A stretch of DNA of 64,000 nucleotides from Mucilaginibacter oryzae. Its GTDB lineage: Bacteria; Bacteroidota; Bacteroidia; Sphingobacteriales; Sphingobacteriaceae. How positions within the stretch are numbered: the first letter of the stretch is position 1; the number at the start of each line of letters is the position of its first letter. The notes beneath the pieces were generated by a model. The model was not told the origin of the DNA and did no database searches. It saw only the letters and a list, made by a program, of their open reading frames with translations. The DNA lies in assembly GCF_003148845.1 (NCBI RefSeq), contig NZ_QGHA01000008.1:1-64000 (forward strand). Reading direction: 5' to 3'. Shown here in pieces: positions 52,348 to 61,548 of the stretch. Position numbers and translations under genes: made by a program.

Positions 52348-53112
52348 TTATTTCCCTTTCGCGGCCGTTTGTAAAATAACCCGGAATTTTTTCACTTCTC
52401 TTTCCGTGTTTGGCCCCGGTTTTAAAGCTAAAATCCGCTGAATTATATCCTGTCCCTGTTGTACCTGTTGCTGGCTCCATACTGTTGGATCGGTACGGTT
52501 TAAAAAATACAGACCGTTAATAATACCATCAGGCGATAGGGTTGAGATGTTTTCGTTACTGTAAAAATTCAGTATTTGAGTGATAGCTTCGGGGGATGAG
52601 GCGTATTTTTTCTCCAGTTCGCCAACAGCGCTGATCCTGGCGGCGGTGTTGGAGGTGTCCACTTTGGATATCAAGGATGCCAGCTCGGTATTAATGGCAG
52701 AGGCTTTTAAAGCCCGAAGCCCGCTTTGTCCAACGCTTTGCAAAACAGTATCTGTTGAGGTCTGCAGGGCCGAGAATAGTTTTTTCGATTCATTATCGTT
52801 TAAGGCGAGGGTAATCAGTCCCACAGCAAAGTTCTTTCTACGCACATCGGTGCTGTTTAAATCGCCATATAAAGAATAAACCCATTGATACCGGGCCACC
52901 CGCTCTTTCGATTCTTCTATTTCTGTCGATCTTTCGTTAAGGCTGTTTTCCAGTTTATCCAGCCTTACTTTGTTTGAAGTGGTGTATACTGTGAGTATAA
53001 TAGTTATTATGGAGCTCACTATGCCTATCCATACCGTTACGGTGTTTGAAAACGCGGGTTTGGTTACTTCTTTGTTTTCTTCTGGTGGGCTTGTCTCTTT
53101 ATTGTCTTTCAT
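52348..53112 (-). CDS. hypothetical single-pass membrane protein with helical repeats
   Basis: 254 aa. One N-terminal membrane segment (TVTVWIGIVSSIITIILTVY, residues about 25-45), then a short coiled coil (DKLENSLNERSTEIEESKERV) and a helical domain that resembles HEAT/ARM-like repeats. No enzyme motif. The soluble part should face one side of the inner membrane. It is convergent with the small membrane protein pair. Confidence 0.6.
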   Translation of the reverse strand: MKDNKETSPPEENKEVTKPAFSNTVTVWIGIVSSIITIILTVYTTSNKVRLDKLENSLNERSTEIEESKERVARYQWVYSLYGDLNSTDVRRKNFAVGLITLALNDNESKKLFSALQTSTDTVLQSVGQSGLRALKASAINTELASLISKVDTSNTAARISAVGELEKKYASSPEAITQILNFYSNENISTLSPDGIINGLYFLNRTDPTVWSQQQVQQGQDIIQRILALKPGPNTEREVKKFRVILQTAAKGK

Positions 53113-53347
53113 TTATGCTGAGTAAGGGTTGATGCTTAGTAGCTAAGCTATTGAAAAGTTAGACTACAGCTTTAAGTAAAAACACGTGAGTTGAATAAGT
53201 AAAAACACGTAAGCCCTTATAGATTTGCCAGGAAGAATATCACGGCTGTTTTAAAGAAAACCATGGTTTTAATTATTTTAGCGGCAGGCAAGGTAATTGA
53301 AACAACTCCATGTTTACCGGCGCTGTATACAGCTATACTAATTATTT

Positions 53348-54412
53348 ATGAATAAACTGATTGAATGCGTGCCCAATTTTAGCGAGGGCGTAAACATTGA
53401 TATCATCAAACAAATAGCCAACGCCGTTGAGGGTGTAGATAATGTGAGGTTGTTGAATGTCGATCCGGGCAAGGCTACAAACCGTACTGTAATAACTTTT
53501 GCCGGCGAACCTGACGGGGTGATAGAAGCAGCATTCCGTGCTATTAAAACAGCCGGAGAGCTGATTGATATGAGCAAACAAAAAGGCGAGCATCCGCGCA
53601 TGGGTGCTACGGATGTTTGCCCGCTGATACCGGTAAGTGGTATTTCAATGGAGGAAACAGCCGCTTATGCTATCCGCCTTGCCAAACGGGTGGGGGAAGA
53701 ACTACAGATTCCTGTTTATTTATATGAAGCAGCACAGCCGGATAAACGGCGGAGTAACCTTTCGGTGATACGTGCCGGTCAATATGAAGGTTTTTTTACC
53801 AAGATTAAACAGCCAGGCTGGGCCCCGGATTTTGGCCCGGCAGAAAATGATGTTAAGCGCGGGGCTACGGTGATAGGCGCGCGTGACTTTTTAATAGCCT
53901 ACAATATCAACCTCAATACCCAATCGGTCGACCTTGCCAATACCATCGCCTCAGAAGTGCGCGAATCCGGCCGGGTTTTGCGTGAGGGCGACCCCGTAAA
54001 AGGTAAAGTTGTTTATGATGAAAACGGTAAGGCCAAAACCATTCCCGGCTCATTAAAAGCGGTAAAAGCCATAGGCTGGTATATAGAAGAGTATGGCGCC
54101 GCCCAGGTATCCATGAACCTCACCAATATCAACATCACCCCTATTCACCAGGTGTTTGAGGAAGTATGTGCGAAGGCTGCCACATATGGCGTTCGGGTAA
54201 CCGGCAGCGAACTGATAGGGCTAATCCCTCTTAAAGCCATACTGGAGGCAGGAAAGCATTTTTCGGAAAAACAACTGCTCCCTGCAAATGCAGGTGATAA
54301 AGAATTAATCGCTGTCGCTATTAAAGCGATGGGGTTAGACGAACTTGCCCCCTTTAACCAGGAAGAACGGATCATTGAATATGTGTTGAATGCAGATCGG
54401 TTTATAAACTGA
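53348..54412 (+). CDS. ftcD: glutamate formimidoyltransferase
   Basis: 354 aa. Transfers the formimino group of N-formimino-L-glutamate to tetrahydrofolate in histidine degradation. It matches the formimidoyltransferase N- and C-subdomains; catalytic His is H82 in GEHPRMGATDVCP. It stands alone: no hutH, hutU or hutI is in the window, so other histidine-degradation genes must be elsewhere. The cyclodeaminase domain of the fused enzyme is absent. Confidence 0.93.
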   Translation: MNKLIECVPNFSEGVNIDIIKQIANAVEGVDNVRLLNVDPGKATNRTVITFAGEPDGVIEAAFRAIKTAGELIDMSKQKGEHPRMGATDVCPLIPVSGISMEETAAYAIRLAKRVGEELQIPVYLYEAAQPDKRRSNLSVIRAGQYEGFFTKIKQPGWAPDFGPAENDVKRGATVIGARDFLIAYNINLNTQSVDLANTIASEVRESGRVLREGDPVKGKVVYDENGKAKTIPGSLKAVKAIGWYIEEYGAAQVSMNLTNINITPIHQVFEEVCAKAATYGVRVTGSELIGLIPLKAILEAGKHFSEKQLLPANAGDKELIAVAIKAMGLDELAPFNQEERIIEYVLNADRFIN

Positions 54413-54457
54413 AGCTGTTTTACCACGGGTCGGAGAACTGCGGCAGCGTTTTTATAA

Positions 54458-54484
54458 ATTCCCCCTTTAGGGGGTTAGGGGGCT
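54458..54484. repeat. GC-rich short palindromic repeat
   Basis: ATTCCCCCTTTAGGGGGTTA followed by GGGGGCT. It covers the stop region of the minus-strand gene and, like the unit at 11952, gives the protein its last residues (SPLTP). Confidence 0.65.
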
Positions 54485-55399
54485 ATAATCCTTATGCACA
54501 ATCAAAAAGCTTGCCCGCTCTTCTTTATGGAAAGGGATATTCCAGTTGCCCTGGTAAGTAATTTTGGTTGGTAATGGTTCGCCATTAAAATTGTTCAGTT
54601 CGATGTTCATCTGCACATTAAAATCAAAGAACATATTGCTGAATTTCATATCAATATAGCGGCCGAGGATCTGGAAGGTTCGCTCATCAAAAATGGTGGT
54701 CATTTCTTTGATCATGGTATCACTATCTGATGTGCTGGGTTTACATCGCACCTTAAAGCGGTAAACCGGGATGGTATCGAGGTATTTGCCGCGCGCAAAT
54801 TCATAGTAATAATACTGGCGCATATCGCTGCCAAATATTTCGGTTTTGCTGCTGATGAAGGGGATGCCGCTTATTTTACGCCCCGGCGTAAAGATGAGCG
54901 CTTTGAGCTTGCTTTTGTACGATTCATTTTTACCCCCGGAGCCAGGCAGCGCATCGCCTTTTGTAAAATCGGAGTTGTAGGCATTCATGAAAATAAAATC
55001 GAACATCTCCACGGTGTACAACTGGTACTTGCCATTTTTTTTGTACACATCGCCGCTGTCCTTTTTGGCTATGTACTCCATTCTATGTTTTCCGGCGGCG
55101 TTGCTGTGTTCTATCTTCCTGTAGATTCGGCCGTTTACGCGGTTTTTATTATCATAGGTAAAAATCCGGTTCTCCGCAGTAAAGCCAAATTTTTTCATGT
55201 TTTGAAAAGCCTTGTAAAAACCGGTATCGGCTAAAACAGCATCGATAAAATCCTGCGCATTAAGTTTATGGGAGCGGATATCCACCAGCGAATCGATCAC
55301 TATCGTACGGATGGTATCCGGGTTAAAGCGGTTAATTTGCTGGGCCCTGGCGGTGAAGCCTGTAGTGGCGAGGATAAGCAACAGGAAGAGTTTTTTCAT
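54467..55399 (-). CDS. hypothetical exported protein
   Basis: 310 aa with a signal peptide (MKKLFLLLILATTGFTARA). The mature chain looks like a beta-rich protein with aromatic strands (YRKIEHSNAAGKHRMEYIAK, QYYYYEFARGKYLDTIPVYRFKV) and possible outer-membrane association. No known family. The last residues come from the GC-rich repeat. Confidence 0.65.
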   Translation of the reverse strand: MKKLFLLLILATTGFTARAQQINRFNPDTIRTIVIDSLVDIRSHKLNAQDFIDAVLADTGFYKAFQNMKKFGFTAENRIFTYDNKNRVNGRIYRKIEHSNAAGKHRMEYIAKKDSGDVYKKNGKYQLYTVEMFDFIFMNAYNSDFTKGDALPGSGGKNESYKSKLKALIFTPGRKISGIPFISSKTEIFGSDMRQYYYYEFARGKYLDTIPVYRFKVRCKPSTSDSDTMIKEMTTIFDERTFQILGRYIDMKFSNMFFDFNVQMNIELNNFNGEPLPTKITYQGNWNIPFHKEERASFLIVHKDYSPLTP

Positions 55400-55408
55400 G
55401 GTGAAATT

Positions 55409-55555
55409 AGGCGAAAGGTAAAAGGTAACTGCATTTTTTGCCCCTATTTATAGGTGAAAGGTAACTGAATTTTTGCCTTCATATTATGGTGAAGTGTTAA
55501 AGGCGAAATAGCAAAGCAGCTAAACCTTTCGCCTTTAACCTTTTGCCTTTCGCCT
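55409..55555. repeat. intergenic inverted repeat (GGCGAAAGGTAAAAGG type)
   Basis: AGGCGAAAGGTAAAAGG on the left and CCTTTTGCCTTTCGCCT on the right, with further partial copies between. It separates the exported protein start from the amidohydrolase stop. Confidence 0.65.
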
Positions 55556-55563
55556 CAAGAGTA

Positions 55564-56754
55564 TTAGTTTCCTAATTGCTTCACAGCCAAATAAGCCATC
55601 AATCCGGTACTTACCTTAAATGCGTCCTCTTCCACATCAAAAGTAGGCGTATGTACTGATGAGGTAATACCTCGTGCTTCGTTACGGGTACCTAAACGGT
55701 AAAAGCAGCTATCGGCCGCCTGCGAGTAGTAAGCGAAATCTTCGGCAGCCATCCAGATATCCAGGTCGAGTACGTTCTCTTTACCTAAATAATCTTCGGC
55801 GTGGCCGCGGGTGGCGTTGGTGAGTTTTTCTTCGTTGATGAGGAATGGGTAACCGCGCATAATGTTGAATTCGCAGCTTCCGCCCATGCTTTCGGCAATG
55901 CCTTCGGCCATTTTTTTCATGCGTTTGTGGGCTTCTTCGCGCCATTTTTCATCCATGGTGCGGAAGGTACCCTCCAGGTAAACCTCGTTCGGGATCACGT
56001 TGGTTGCTCCGTTGGCAATCACTTTACCGAATGAAAGCACCGATGGGCTTTTAGGATCGGCAAAGCGGCTAACCACCTGTTGCAGGGCGGTTAATATATG
56101 GGCGGTAATAATTACCGGGTCGATATTTTGCTGAGGCTGCGCGCCGTGGCCGCCTTTACCTTTAACGGTAACATACAACTCATCAGTAGAGGCCATGTAT
56201 TTGCCTGCGCGGAAACCTACCTTACCGGCATCAATCAAAGGCATCACATGCTGACCGATCACCGCGGCCGGTTTCGGGTTTTCCAAAACGCCCTCTTTAA
56301 TCATCAGGCTGGCGCCACCGGGCAGTTTTTCTTCGGCAGGCTGGAAAATAAGCTTTACCGTACCTGCAAACCGGCTTTTTAGTTCGGTTAAAATGCGGGC
56401 TGTGCCCAATAATGATGAAGTGTGCGCGTCATGACCGCAGGCATGCATTACGCCCGGATTTTGCGATTTGTAAGGTACCTCGTTGGCCTCCAGTATCGGC
56501 AACGCGTCCATATCGGCACGTAAAGCAACAACATTTGATGCATCCGAGGGCTTTTCGCCCTGTATGAGAGCTACCAAGCCGGTATCGGCCATTTTATGGT
56601 ATTCTAAACCCAATTCTTCCAGTTTACGGGCAACGTAGGCCGAAGTCTGGATTTCGTGAAACGATAATTCGGGATTGGCGTGCAGGTGGCGACGGGTGGC
56701 CACTACATCATCAAATATTCTGGCTGACAGTTCCTGTATTTGCTCTTTAATCAT
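55564..56754 (-). CDS. M20-family amidohydrolase
   Basis: 396 aa. A zinc-dependent N-acyl-amino-acid amidohydrolase or related aminoacylase/indole-acetyl-amino-acid hydrolase-like enzyme. Metal ligands lie in MHACGHDAHT, PAEEKLPGG (catalytic Glu) and near EDFAYYS; a dimerisation lid domain sits between. Cytoplasmic. It overlaps the SPOR gene by 8 bp, so the pair is co-transcribed. The exact substrate is not visible. Confidence 0.9.
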   Translation of the reverse strand: MIKEQIQELSARIFDDVVATRRHLHANPELSFHEIQTSAYVARKLEELGLEYHKMADTGLVALIQGEKPSDASNVVALRADMDALPILEANEVPYKSQNPGVMHACGHDAHTSSLLGTARILTELKSRFAGTVKLIFQPAEEKLPGGASLMIKEGVLENPKPAAVIGQHVMPLIDAGKVGFRAGKYMASTDELYVTVKGKGGHGAQPQQNIDPVIITAHILTALQQVVSRFADPKSPSVLSFGKVIANGATNVIPNEVYLEGTFRTMDEKWREEAHKRMKKMAEGIAESMGGSCEFNIMRGYPFLINEEKLTNATRGHAEDYLGKENVLDLDIWMAAEDFAYYSQAADSCFYRLGTRNEARGITSSVHTPTFDVEEDAFKVSTGLMAYLAVKQLGN

Positions 56755-57205
56755 TATTGGTGTCCGCTTTAGGAAGATTAATTTTTTCGGAAAGAATAAA
56801 TATACTTGAAAAGGACGACCGTAACTCGTGCGCCAGTTTTTCGGCCTCGAGCCGGGTACGGAAATCGCCCGCTTTTACTTTAAAATTAGGTTCGCGATAA
56901 GTGATGTAGGTACGCAGCTCCGGGTATTGGGCCTGCAGTTTGGCCTGGGCATTAAACGCGGCGCTGCGGTTGGAGCCGCTAAAAAACTGTACCCTGTAAC
57001 CGTAGCTTACCCCCGTGGCGTCTGTGCCGTTTACACCGCTTAGTGAAAATCGTTTGGCTATCAGCGAATCAACCAGCGGATCTTTCACCACTACCACCTT
57101 GCCGCGCGTTTGGGCCAGGCCATGGGTTGATGCGAATAGTAATAAAACGAAAAAGCAGTATTTGATTATCGTTTGTTTGGTTGATTGATCAAATACTGCT
57201 TTCAT
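56747..57205 (-). CDS. SPOR-domain protein (exported)
   Basis: 152 aa with an N-terminal export segment (FFVLLLFASTHGLA). The C-terminal SPOR domain begins YGYRVQFFSGSNRSAAF and ends SEKINLP; such domains bind peptidoglycan stripped of stem peptides, mainly at the septum. The start at 57205 may be a few codons too long. It is upstream of the M20 gene and overlaps it. Confidence 0.85.
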   Translation of the reverse strand: MKAVFDQSTKQTIIKYCFFVLLLFASTHGLAQTRGKVVVVKDPLVDSLIAKRFSLSGVNGTDATGVSYGYRVQFFSGSNRSAAFNAQAKLQAQYPELRTYITYREPNFKVKAGDFRTRLEAEKLAHELRSSFSSIFILSEKINLPKADTNND

Positions 57206-57240
57206 AGCCCCCCTCTAAATCTCCCCCGGAAGGGGAGACT
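57206..57240. repeat. GC-rich short palindromic repeat
   Basis: AGCCCCCCTC, then CTCCCCCGGAAGGGGAG with an 8-base stem, just upstream of the SPOR gene. Confidence 0.65.
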
Positions 57241-57273
57241 TTTTGTTTTAATTATTATTGAACTATTTTTTTT

Positions 57274-57308
57274 AAGCCCTCCCTACCTGGGAGGGTTTGG
57301 GTGGGGCT
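57274..57308. repeat. GC-rich short palindromic repeat
   Basis: AAGCCCTCCCTACCTGGGAGGG then TTTGGGTGGGGCT. It lies just after the secA stop and may terminate it. Confidence 0.65.
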
Positions 57309-57317
57309 GTCTACTTC

Positions 57318-60300
57318 TTAATTCTGCCCTACGCCGTGGCAGTTTTTGTATTTTTTGCCGCTACCGCATGGGCATGGATCGTTCCTGCCAATTTTATTTT
57401 CAACCCTTACCGGGGTTACTTTTTGTGCCTCCTGCGGAAAATCATCCACTGGTACGCCGTTGTTTTCGGCTACAACCTCGGCCTTGGTGGTTTTCATTTT
57501 GCGCAGGTCCATTTTAGGTTCGGGCCTTGCTTCCCTTACCTCTTCAGGCTGCTGCTGAACCGGGATGCCACCGCGGAACAGGAAGCTAACAATCTCCTTG
57601 TTCACATTGGCCAACATGCCTCGGAACAATTCAAAAGCTTCAAATTTGTAAACCAATAACGGATCCTTTTGCTCATAAACGGCATTCTGTACCGATTGTT
57701 TCAACTCGTCCATTTCGCGCAGGTGCTCTTTCCAGGCATCATCAATCAGGTACAGGGTTACGTTTTTCTCGAACGATTTAAATACCTCGTGCCCGTGGTT
57801 CTCAACCGCTTTTTTCAACGGAACAGCTACCTGGATGCCGTGGATGCCATCGCTAAACGGAACCACAATGTTTTCAATGTATTCGCCGCGGGTGTCGTAA
57901 ACATCTTTAATAACCGGGTAAGCCTGCTGTGCAATGGCTTCCTGTTTGCGTTTGTAAAACTCCATCACGCCATGAAAAACCTCGTCGGTTAAGGTAGCGG
58001 CAGATTTAGAGGCGAATACATCAGCACCGAAATCAACATCTACCGAGAAAAGGCGGATAATTTCCAGCTGGAAACCTTCAAAGTTGTTGCTCTCTTTATA
58101 TTCGGTTACGATATCTTCAACAACATCAAAAATGGTATTGCTCAGGTCAACATCTAAGCGGTCGCCAAACAAGGCGTTTTTACGTTTGGTGTAAATTACG
58201 GTACGCTGTGAGTTCATCACGTCGTCGTACTCCAGCAAACGCTTACGGATGCCGAAGTTGTTTTCTTCCACTTTTTTCTGTGCGCGCTCTATTGATTTGG
58301 AGATCATGGAGTGCTGGATCACCTCGCCCTCTTCAATACCCATACGCACCATCAGGTTCGAGATCCTTTCCGATCCGAATAAACGCATCAGGTTATCCTC
58401 CAACGATACGAAGAACTGCGAAGAACCCGGGTCACCCTGGCGGCCAGAACGACCGCGCAACTGCCTGTCAACGCGGCGCGATTCGTGGCGCTCGGTACCT
58501 ACAATGGCCAAACCTCCGGCTTCCTTAACACCGGGGCCCAATTTAATATCCGTACCACGGCCGGCCATGTTGGTAGCGATGGTAACCGTGCCTGCCTTAC
58601 CGGCTTCGGCCACAATGTCGGCCTCTTTCTGGTGCAGTTTGGCGTTCAGTACGTTATGTTTAATGCCGCGCAGCTTAAGCATACGGCTCAATAATTCAGA
58701 AATTTCTACCGAGGTAGTACCCACCAGCACCGGGCGACCAGCCTGTGTCAGTTTCACAATCTCTTCAGCAACGGCGTTGTATTTTTCACGCACGGTGCGG
58801 TAAACCAAATCCTGGCGGTCGTCGCGGGTAATTGGTGTATTGGTTGGAATTTCAACCACATCCAGTTTGTAAATCTCCCAGAATTCGCCCGCTTCGGTAA
58901 CCGCGGTACCGGTCATACCGCAAAGCTTGTGGTACATCCTGAAGTAGTTTTGCAGGGTGATGGTGGCAAAGGTCTGGGTAGCGTCCTCCACTTTTACATT
59001 CTCTTTAGCCTCGATGGCCTGATGTAAACCATCCGAGTAACGGCGGCCATCCAATACACGGCCGGTTTGCTCGTCAACTATCTTAACCTTGCCTTCATCC
59101 AAAATGTATTCGGTATCTTTTTCAAACAGGGTATAAGCTTTCAGTAACTGGTTAACCGAGTGGATCCGCTCAGATTTGATCGAGAAATCGCGCATCAATT
59201 CATCCTTGCGGGCAATTTTCTCTTCGGCGCTCAGGTTCGATTTTTCAATCTCGGCAACTTCGGTACCAACATCAGGCATCACAAAAAAGTGAGGGTCTTC
59301 GCCCGAAGCGGTGATCAGTTCGATACCTTTTTCAGAAAGCTCAACCGAGTTGTTTTTTTCGTCAATCACAAAGAAAAGCTCAGCATCTACCTTCGGCATT
59401 TCTTTGCTTTGATCCTGCATGTAGTGGTTCTCCACTTTTTGCAGTATAGTACGGTTACCGCCTTCGCTCAAAAATTTGATCAGGGCCTTGTTTTTTGGTA
59501 AACCGCGGTAAGCGCGTAACAGGGCTAAACCACCGCCTTCAACATCAGTATCACCGGCGTTAATAGCTTTTTTGGCTTCGTTCAATACGCCGTTAATGTA
59601 ATTTTTCTGCGCGTTAACCAAACGCTCAATGCGTGGTTTCAGTTCATAAAACTCGTGCTCATCACCACGTGGTATAGGGCCTGATATAATTAAAGGTGTA
59701 CGGGCATCGTCAACCAAAACCGAGTCAACCTCATCCACCATGGCAAAGTGCAGTTTACGTTGCACCAGTTCTTCGGGGCTGCGTGTCATATTGTCACGCA
59801 GGTAATCAAAGCCAAATTCGTTGTTGGTACCAAAAGTAATATCGGCCATGTAAGCGGCGCGGCGGGCCTCAGAGTTGGGCTCGTGCTTATCTATACAATC
59901 AACCGAAAGGCCATGAAACTCATACAGCGGCCCCATCCACTCGCTATCGCGGCGGGCCAGGTAATCATTCACGGTTACAATGTGTACACCTTGTCCGGCC
60001 AACGCGTTAAGGTATGCAGGCAGTGTGGCTACCAGCGTTTTACCCTCACCTGTGGCCATCTCCGCAATTTTACCCTGGTGCAATACAGTACCGCCAATCA
60101 GCTGTACATCGTAATGAACCATGTTCCAGGTAACCTCGTTGCCGGCCGCGATCCAGGTGCTGCTGTGGATGGCTTTATCGCCTTTGATGGTTACGTTTGG
60201 TTTGCGGGCCGCTAACTGGCGATCAAAATCGGTAGCGGTAACCTCTAATGAAGGATTGGCAGCAAGGCGGCTCGCGGTTTCTTTAACCACGGCGAAAGCC

Positions 60301-60629
60301 TCGGGCAATATGTTCATTAATATATCTTCAAGCTCTTTATTACGGTCTTTTTCAAGCTTATCAAGCTGGGTGTATAACTCAACTTTTTCGGCCACGTCCA
60401 TGTCAAGCTCGTTTTCTGTACGATCTTTAATCGCCTGGATCTCGCTGTCGATGCCCGAAAGGCCCTGAGCAATAGTATCTTTAAAATATATGGTCTTAGC
60501 CCTAAGCTCATCATTACTCAGGGAGCCAAGCTTGGCATATTCAGCCTTAATTTTCTCAACTATAGGCTGTATACTTTTTACATCCCGTTCTGATTTGCTT
60601 CCGAAAAGCTTACTGATAAAATTTAACAT
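57318..60629 (-). CDS. secA: preprotein translocase ATPase
   Basis: 1103 aa, longer than the E. coli protein but normal for Bacteroidota. It drives protein export through SecYEG. Order: N-terminal helical part, NBD1 with Walker A (TGEGKTL), the DEVDSVLVDDARTPLIISG segment, a long insertion (about 340-420), the central cross-linking region, NBD2 (TNMAGRGTDI), helical scaffold, and a C-terminal SEC-C zinc motif (CPCGSGKKYKNCHG). A -7 element (TACATTTG, complement of 60699-60706) lies about 70 bp upstream. Confidence 0.98.
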   Translation of the reverse strand: MLNFISKLFGSKSERDVKSIQPIVEKIKAEYAKLGSLSNDELRAKTIYFKDTIAQGLSGIDSEIQAIKDRTENELDMDVAEKVELYTQLDKLEKDRNKELEDILMNILPEAFAVVKETASRLAANPSLEVTATDFDRQLAARKPNVTIKGDKAIHSSTWIAAGNEVTWNMVHYDVQLIGGTVLHQGKIAEMATGEGKTLVATLPAYLNALAGQGVHIVTVNDYLARRDSEWMGPLYEFHGLSVDCIDKHEPNSEARRAAYMADITFGTNNEFGFDYLRDNMTRSPEELVQRKLHFAMVDEVDSVLVDDARTPLIISGPIPRGDEHEFYELKPRIERLVNAQKNYINGVLNEAKKAINAGDTDVEGGGLALLRAYRGLPKNKALIKFLSEGGNRTILQKVENHYMQDQSKEMPKVDAELFFVIDEKNNSVELSEKGIELITASGEDPHFFVMPDVGTEVAEIEKSNLSAEEKIARKDELMRDFSIKSERIHSVNQLLKAYTLFEKDTEYILDEGKVKIVDEQTGRVLDGRRYSDGLHQAIEAKENVKVEDATQTFATITLQNYFRMYHKLCGMTGTAVTEAGEFWEIYKLDVVEIPTNTPITRDDRQDLVYRTVREKYNAVAEEIVKLTQAGRPVLVGTTSVEISELLSRMLKLRGIKHNVLNAKLHQKEADIVAEAGKAGTVTIATNMAGRGTDIKLGPGVKEAGGLAIVGTERHESRRVDRQLRGRSGRQGDPGSSQFFVSLEDNLMRLFGSERISNLMVRMGIEEGEVIQHSMISKSIERAQKKVEENNFGIRKRLLEYDDVMNSQRTVIYTKRKNALFGDRLDVDLSNTIFDVVEDIVTEYKESNNFEGFQLEIIRLFSVDVDFGADVFASKSAATLTDEVFHGVMEFYKRKQEAIAQQAYPVIKDVYDTRGEYIENIVVPFSDGIHGIQVAVPLKKAVENHGHEVFKSFEKNVTLYLIDDAWKEHLREMDELKQSVQNAVYEQKDPLLVYKFEAFELFRGMLANVNKEIVSFLFRGGIPVQQQPEEVREARPEPKMDLRKMKTTKAEVVAENNGVPVDDFPQEAQKVTPVRVENKIGRNDPCPCGSGKKYKNCHGVGQN

Positions 60630-60698
60630 ATTATTTTATTATGATTCAACCCGGTTCAACAATTGCGCCATAGCATCCGTTAGAGCCAAATTGACAGG

Positions 60699-60706
60699 CA
60701 AATGTA
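60699..60706 (-). promoter_or_regulatory. -7 element of secA
   Basis: The complement reads TACATTTG, matching TAnnTTTG; leader about 65-70 nt. The rest of 60630-60933 holds an inverted repeat (next entry) and no gene. Confidence 0.5.
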
Positions 60707-60796
60707 AGATTTTGTGCCGAAAGCTGAAAGGTTTAAGGGTTTAAAGCATTGTTAGCAGCGAAAGATTGACATTGAGGTGTTGGTTAAAGGTTGTCT

Positions 60797-60897
60797 GAAC
60801 CGGGATTTGGGTGGATTTATGGGATGGATAGGATTTTGATCGGCTAATTTTCCAAAAAAATCTAATAAATCCTGCAAATCCACCCAAATCCCGGTTC
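60797..60897. repeat. intergenic inverted repeat (CCGGGATTTGGGTGG type)
   Basis: GAACCGGGATTTGGGTGGATT (60797-60817) is mirrored by AATCCACCCAAATCCCGGTTC at 60877-60897, a perfect 21-base match in inverse orientation around a 59-base A/T-rich core. Confidence 0.8.
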
Positions 60898-60933
60898 TGA
60901 CAAAATCCGAAATCGAATATCCGAAATCCGAAA

Positions 60934-61470
60934 TCATTTTTCATCATCGTCTTCTTCCCACTCATCACTATCAAAGTCGTTCAGGTCATCTTCGTTAAAC
61001 TCACCGAAAAAACGGTCTTCATCAAACATCAGTTCTTCCATTTTTTCCTGCTCGGGTGTGCTGGTATCAAAGCGGATGGCCCAGTTATCGGGGATATCGT
61101 AAGTTTTATCGAACCCGCGAATCCAGTCTACAAACACCAGCCGGAACTCTTCTATCTTTTCGCGCATCAGCTGCACGTAATCCTCTTCATTTATTTTTAC
61201 CATGGATGCAAAGGATACGGCGTTGAACATATCCTGTACAGCCAGTTTGATGAGCACGGCGTTTTGCATACGTAAGGAATACAGGTTACCCCCTTCAGCG
61301 CCGGCAATTTTTGCCTGGATGATGGCGGCATTGCTGCAGATCTGGATTGCGAGGTGCTCCTTCATGCTGTCGTCTTTTAAGGCTTCAGCAATTACATCGG
61401 CAAGGTCAAATAGTTCCTGCGCTTTTTGATATACCGGGAGCTTTTCAAATTTTGCGGGTTTACGGGCCAT
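60934..61470 (-). CDS. four-helix-bundle (S23-like) protein with acidic tail
   Basis: 178 aa. The start (FEKLPVYQKAQELFDLADVI) and helix pattern resemble the four-helix-bundle/S23 superfamily found beside or inside rRNA genes and elsewhere; the helix bundle covers about 1-125. The C-terminus is a long acidic run (about 155-178, DDLNDFDSDEWEEDDDE). Function unknown. It is divergent from purD. Confidence 0.75.
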   Translation of the reverse strand: MARKPAKFEKLPVYQKAQELFDLADVIAEALKDDSMKEHLAIQICSNAAIIQAKIAGAEGGNLYSLRMQNAVLIKLAVQDMFNAVSFASMVKINEEDYVQLMREKIEEFRLVFVDWIRGFDKTYDIPDNWAIRFDTSTPEQEKMEELMFDEDRFFGEFNEDDLNDFDSDEWEEDDDEK

Positions 61471-61536
61471 GGGGTAAATTTACTATTAATAACAGAAGTA
61501 GCCTTACCTGTAGTATTAAAGGCATGTTAAAAAAAC

Positions 61537-61544
61537 TATCTTTG
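61537..61544 (+). promoter_or_regulatory. -7 element of purD
   Basis: TATCTTTG matches TAnnTTTG and ends 4 bp before the purD ATG at 61549, predicting a leaderless mRNA. Confidence 0.6.
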
Positions 61545-61548
61545 CCGC

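Noticed and set aside
57185..57659. Plus-strand ORFs beside secA and the SPOR gene
   Set aside because: They are antisense shadows of secA and of the GC-rich repeats.
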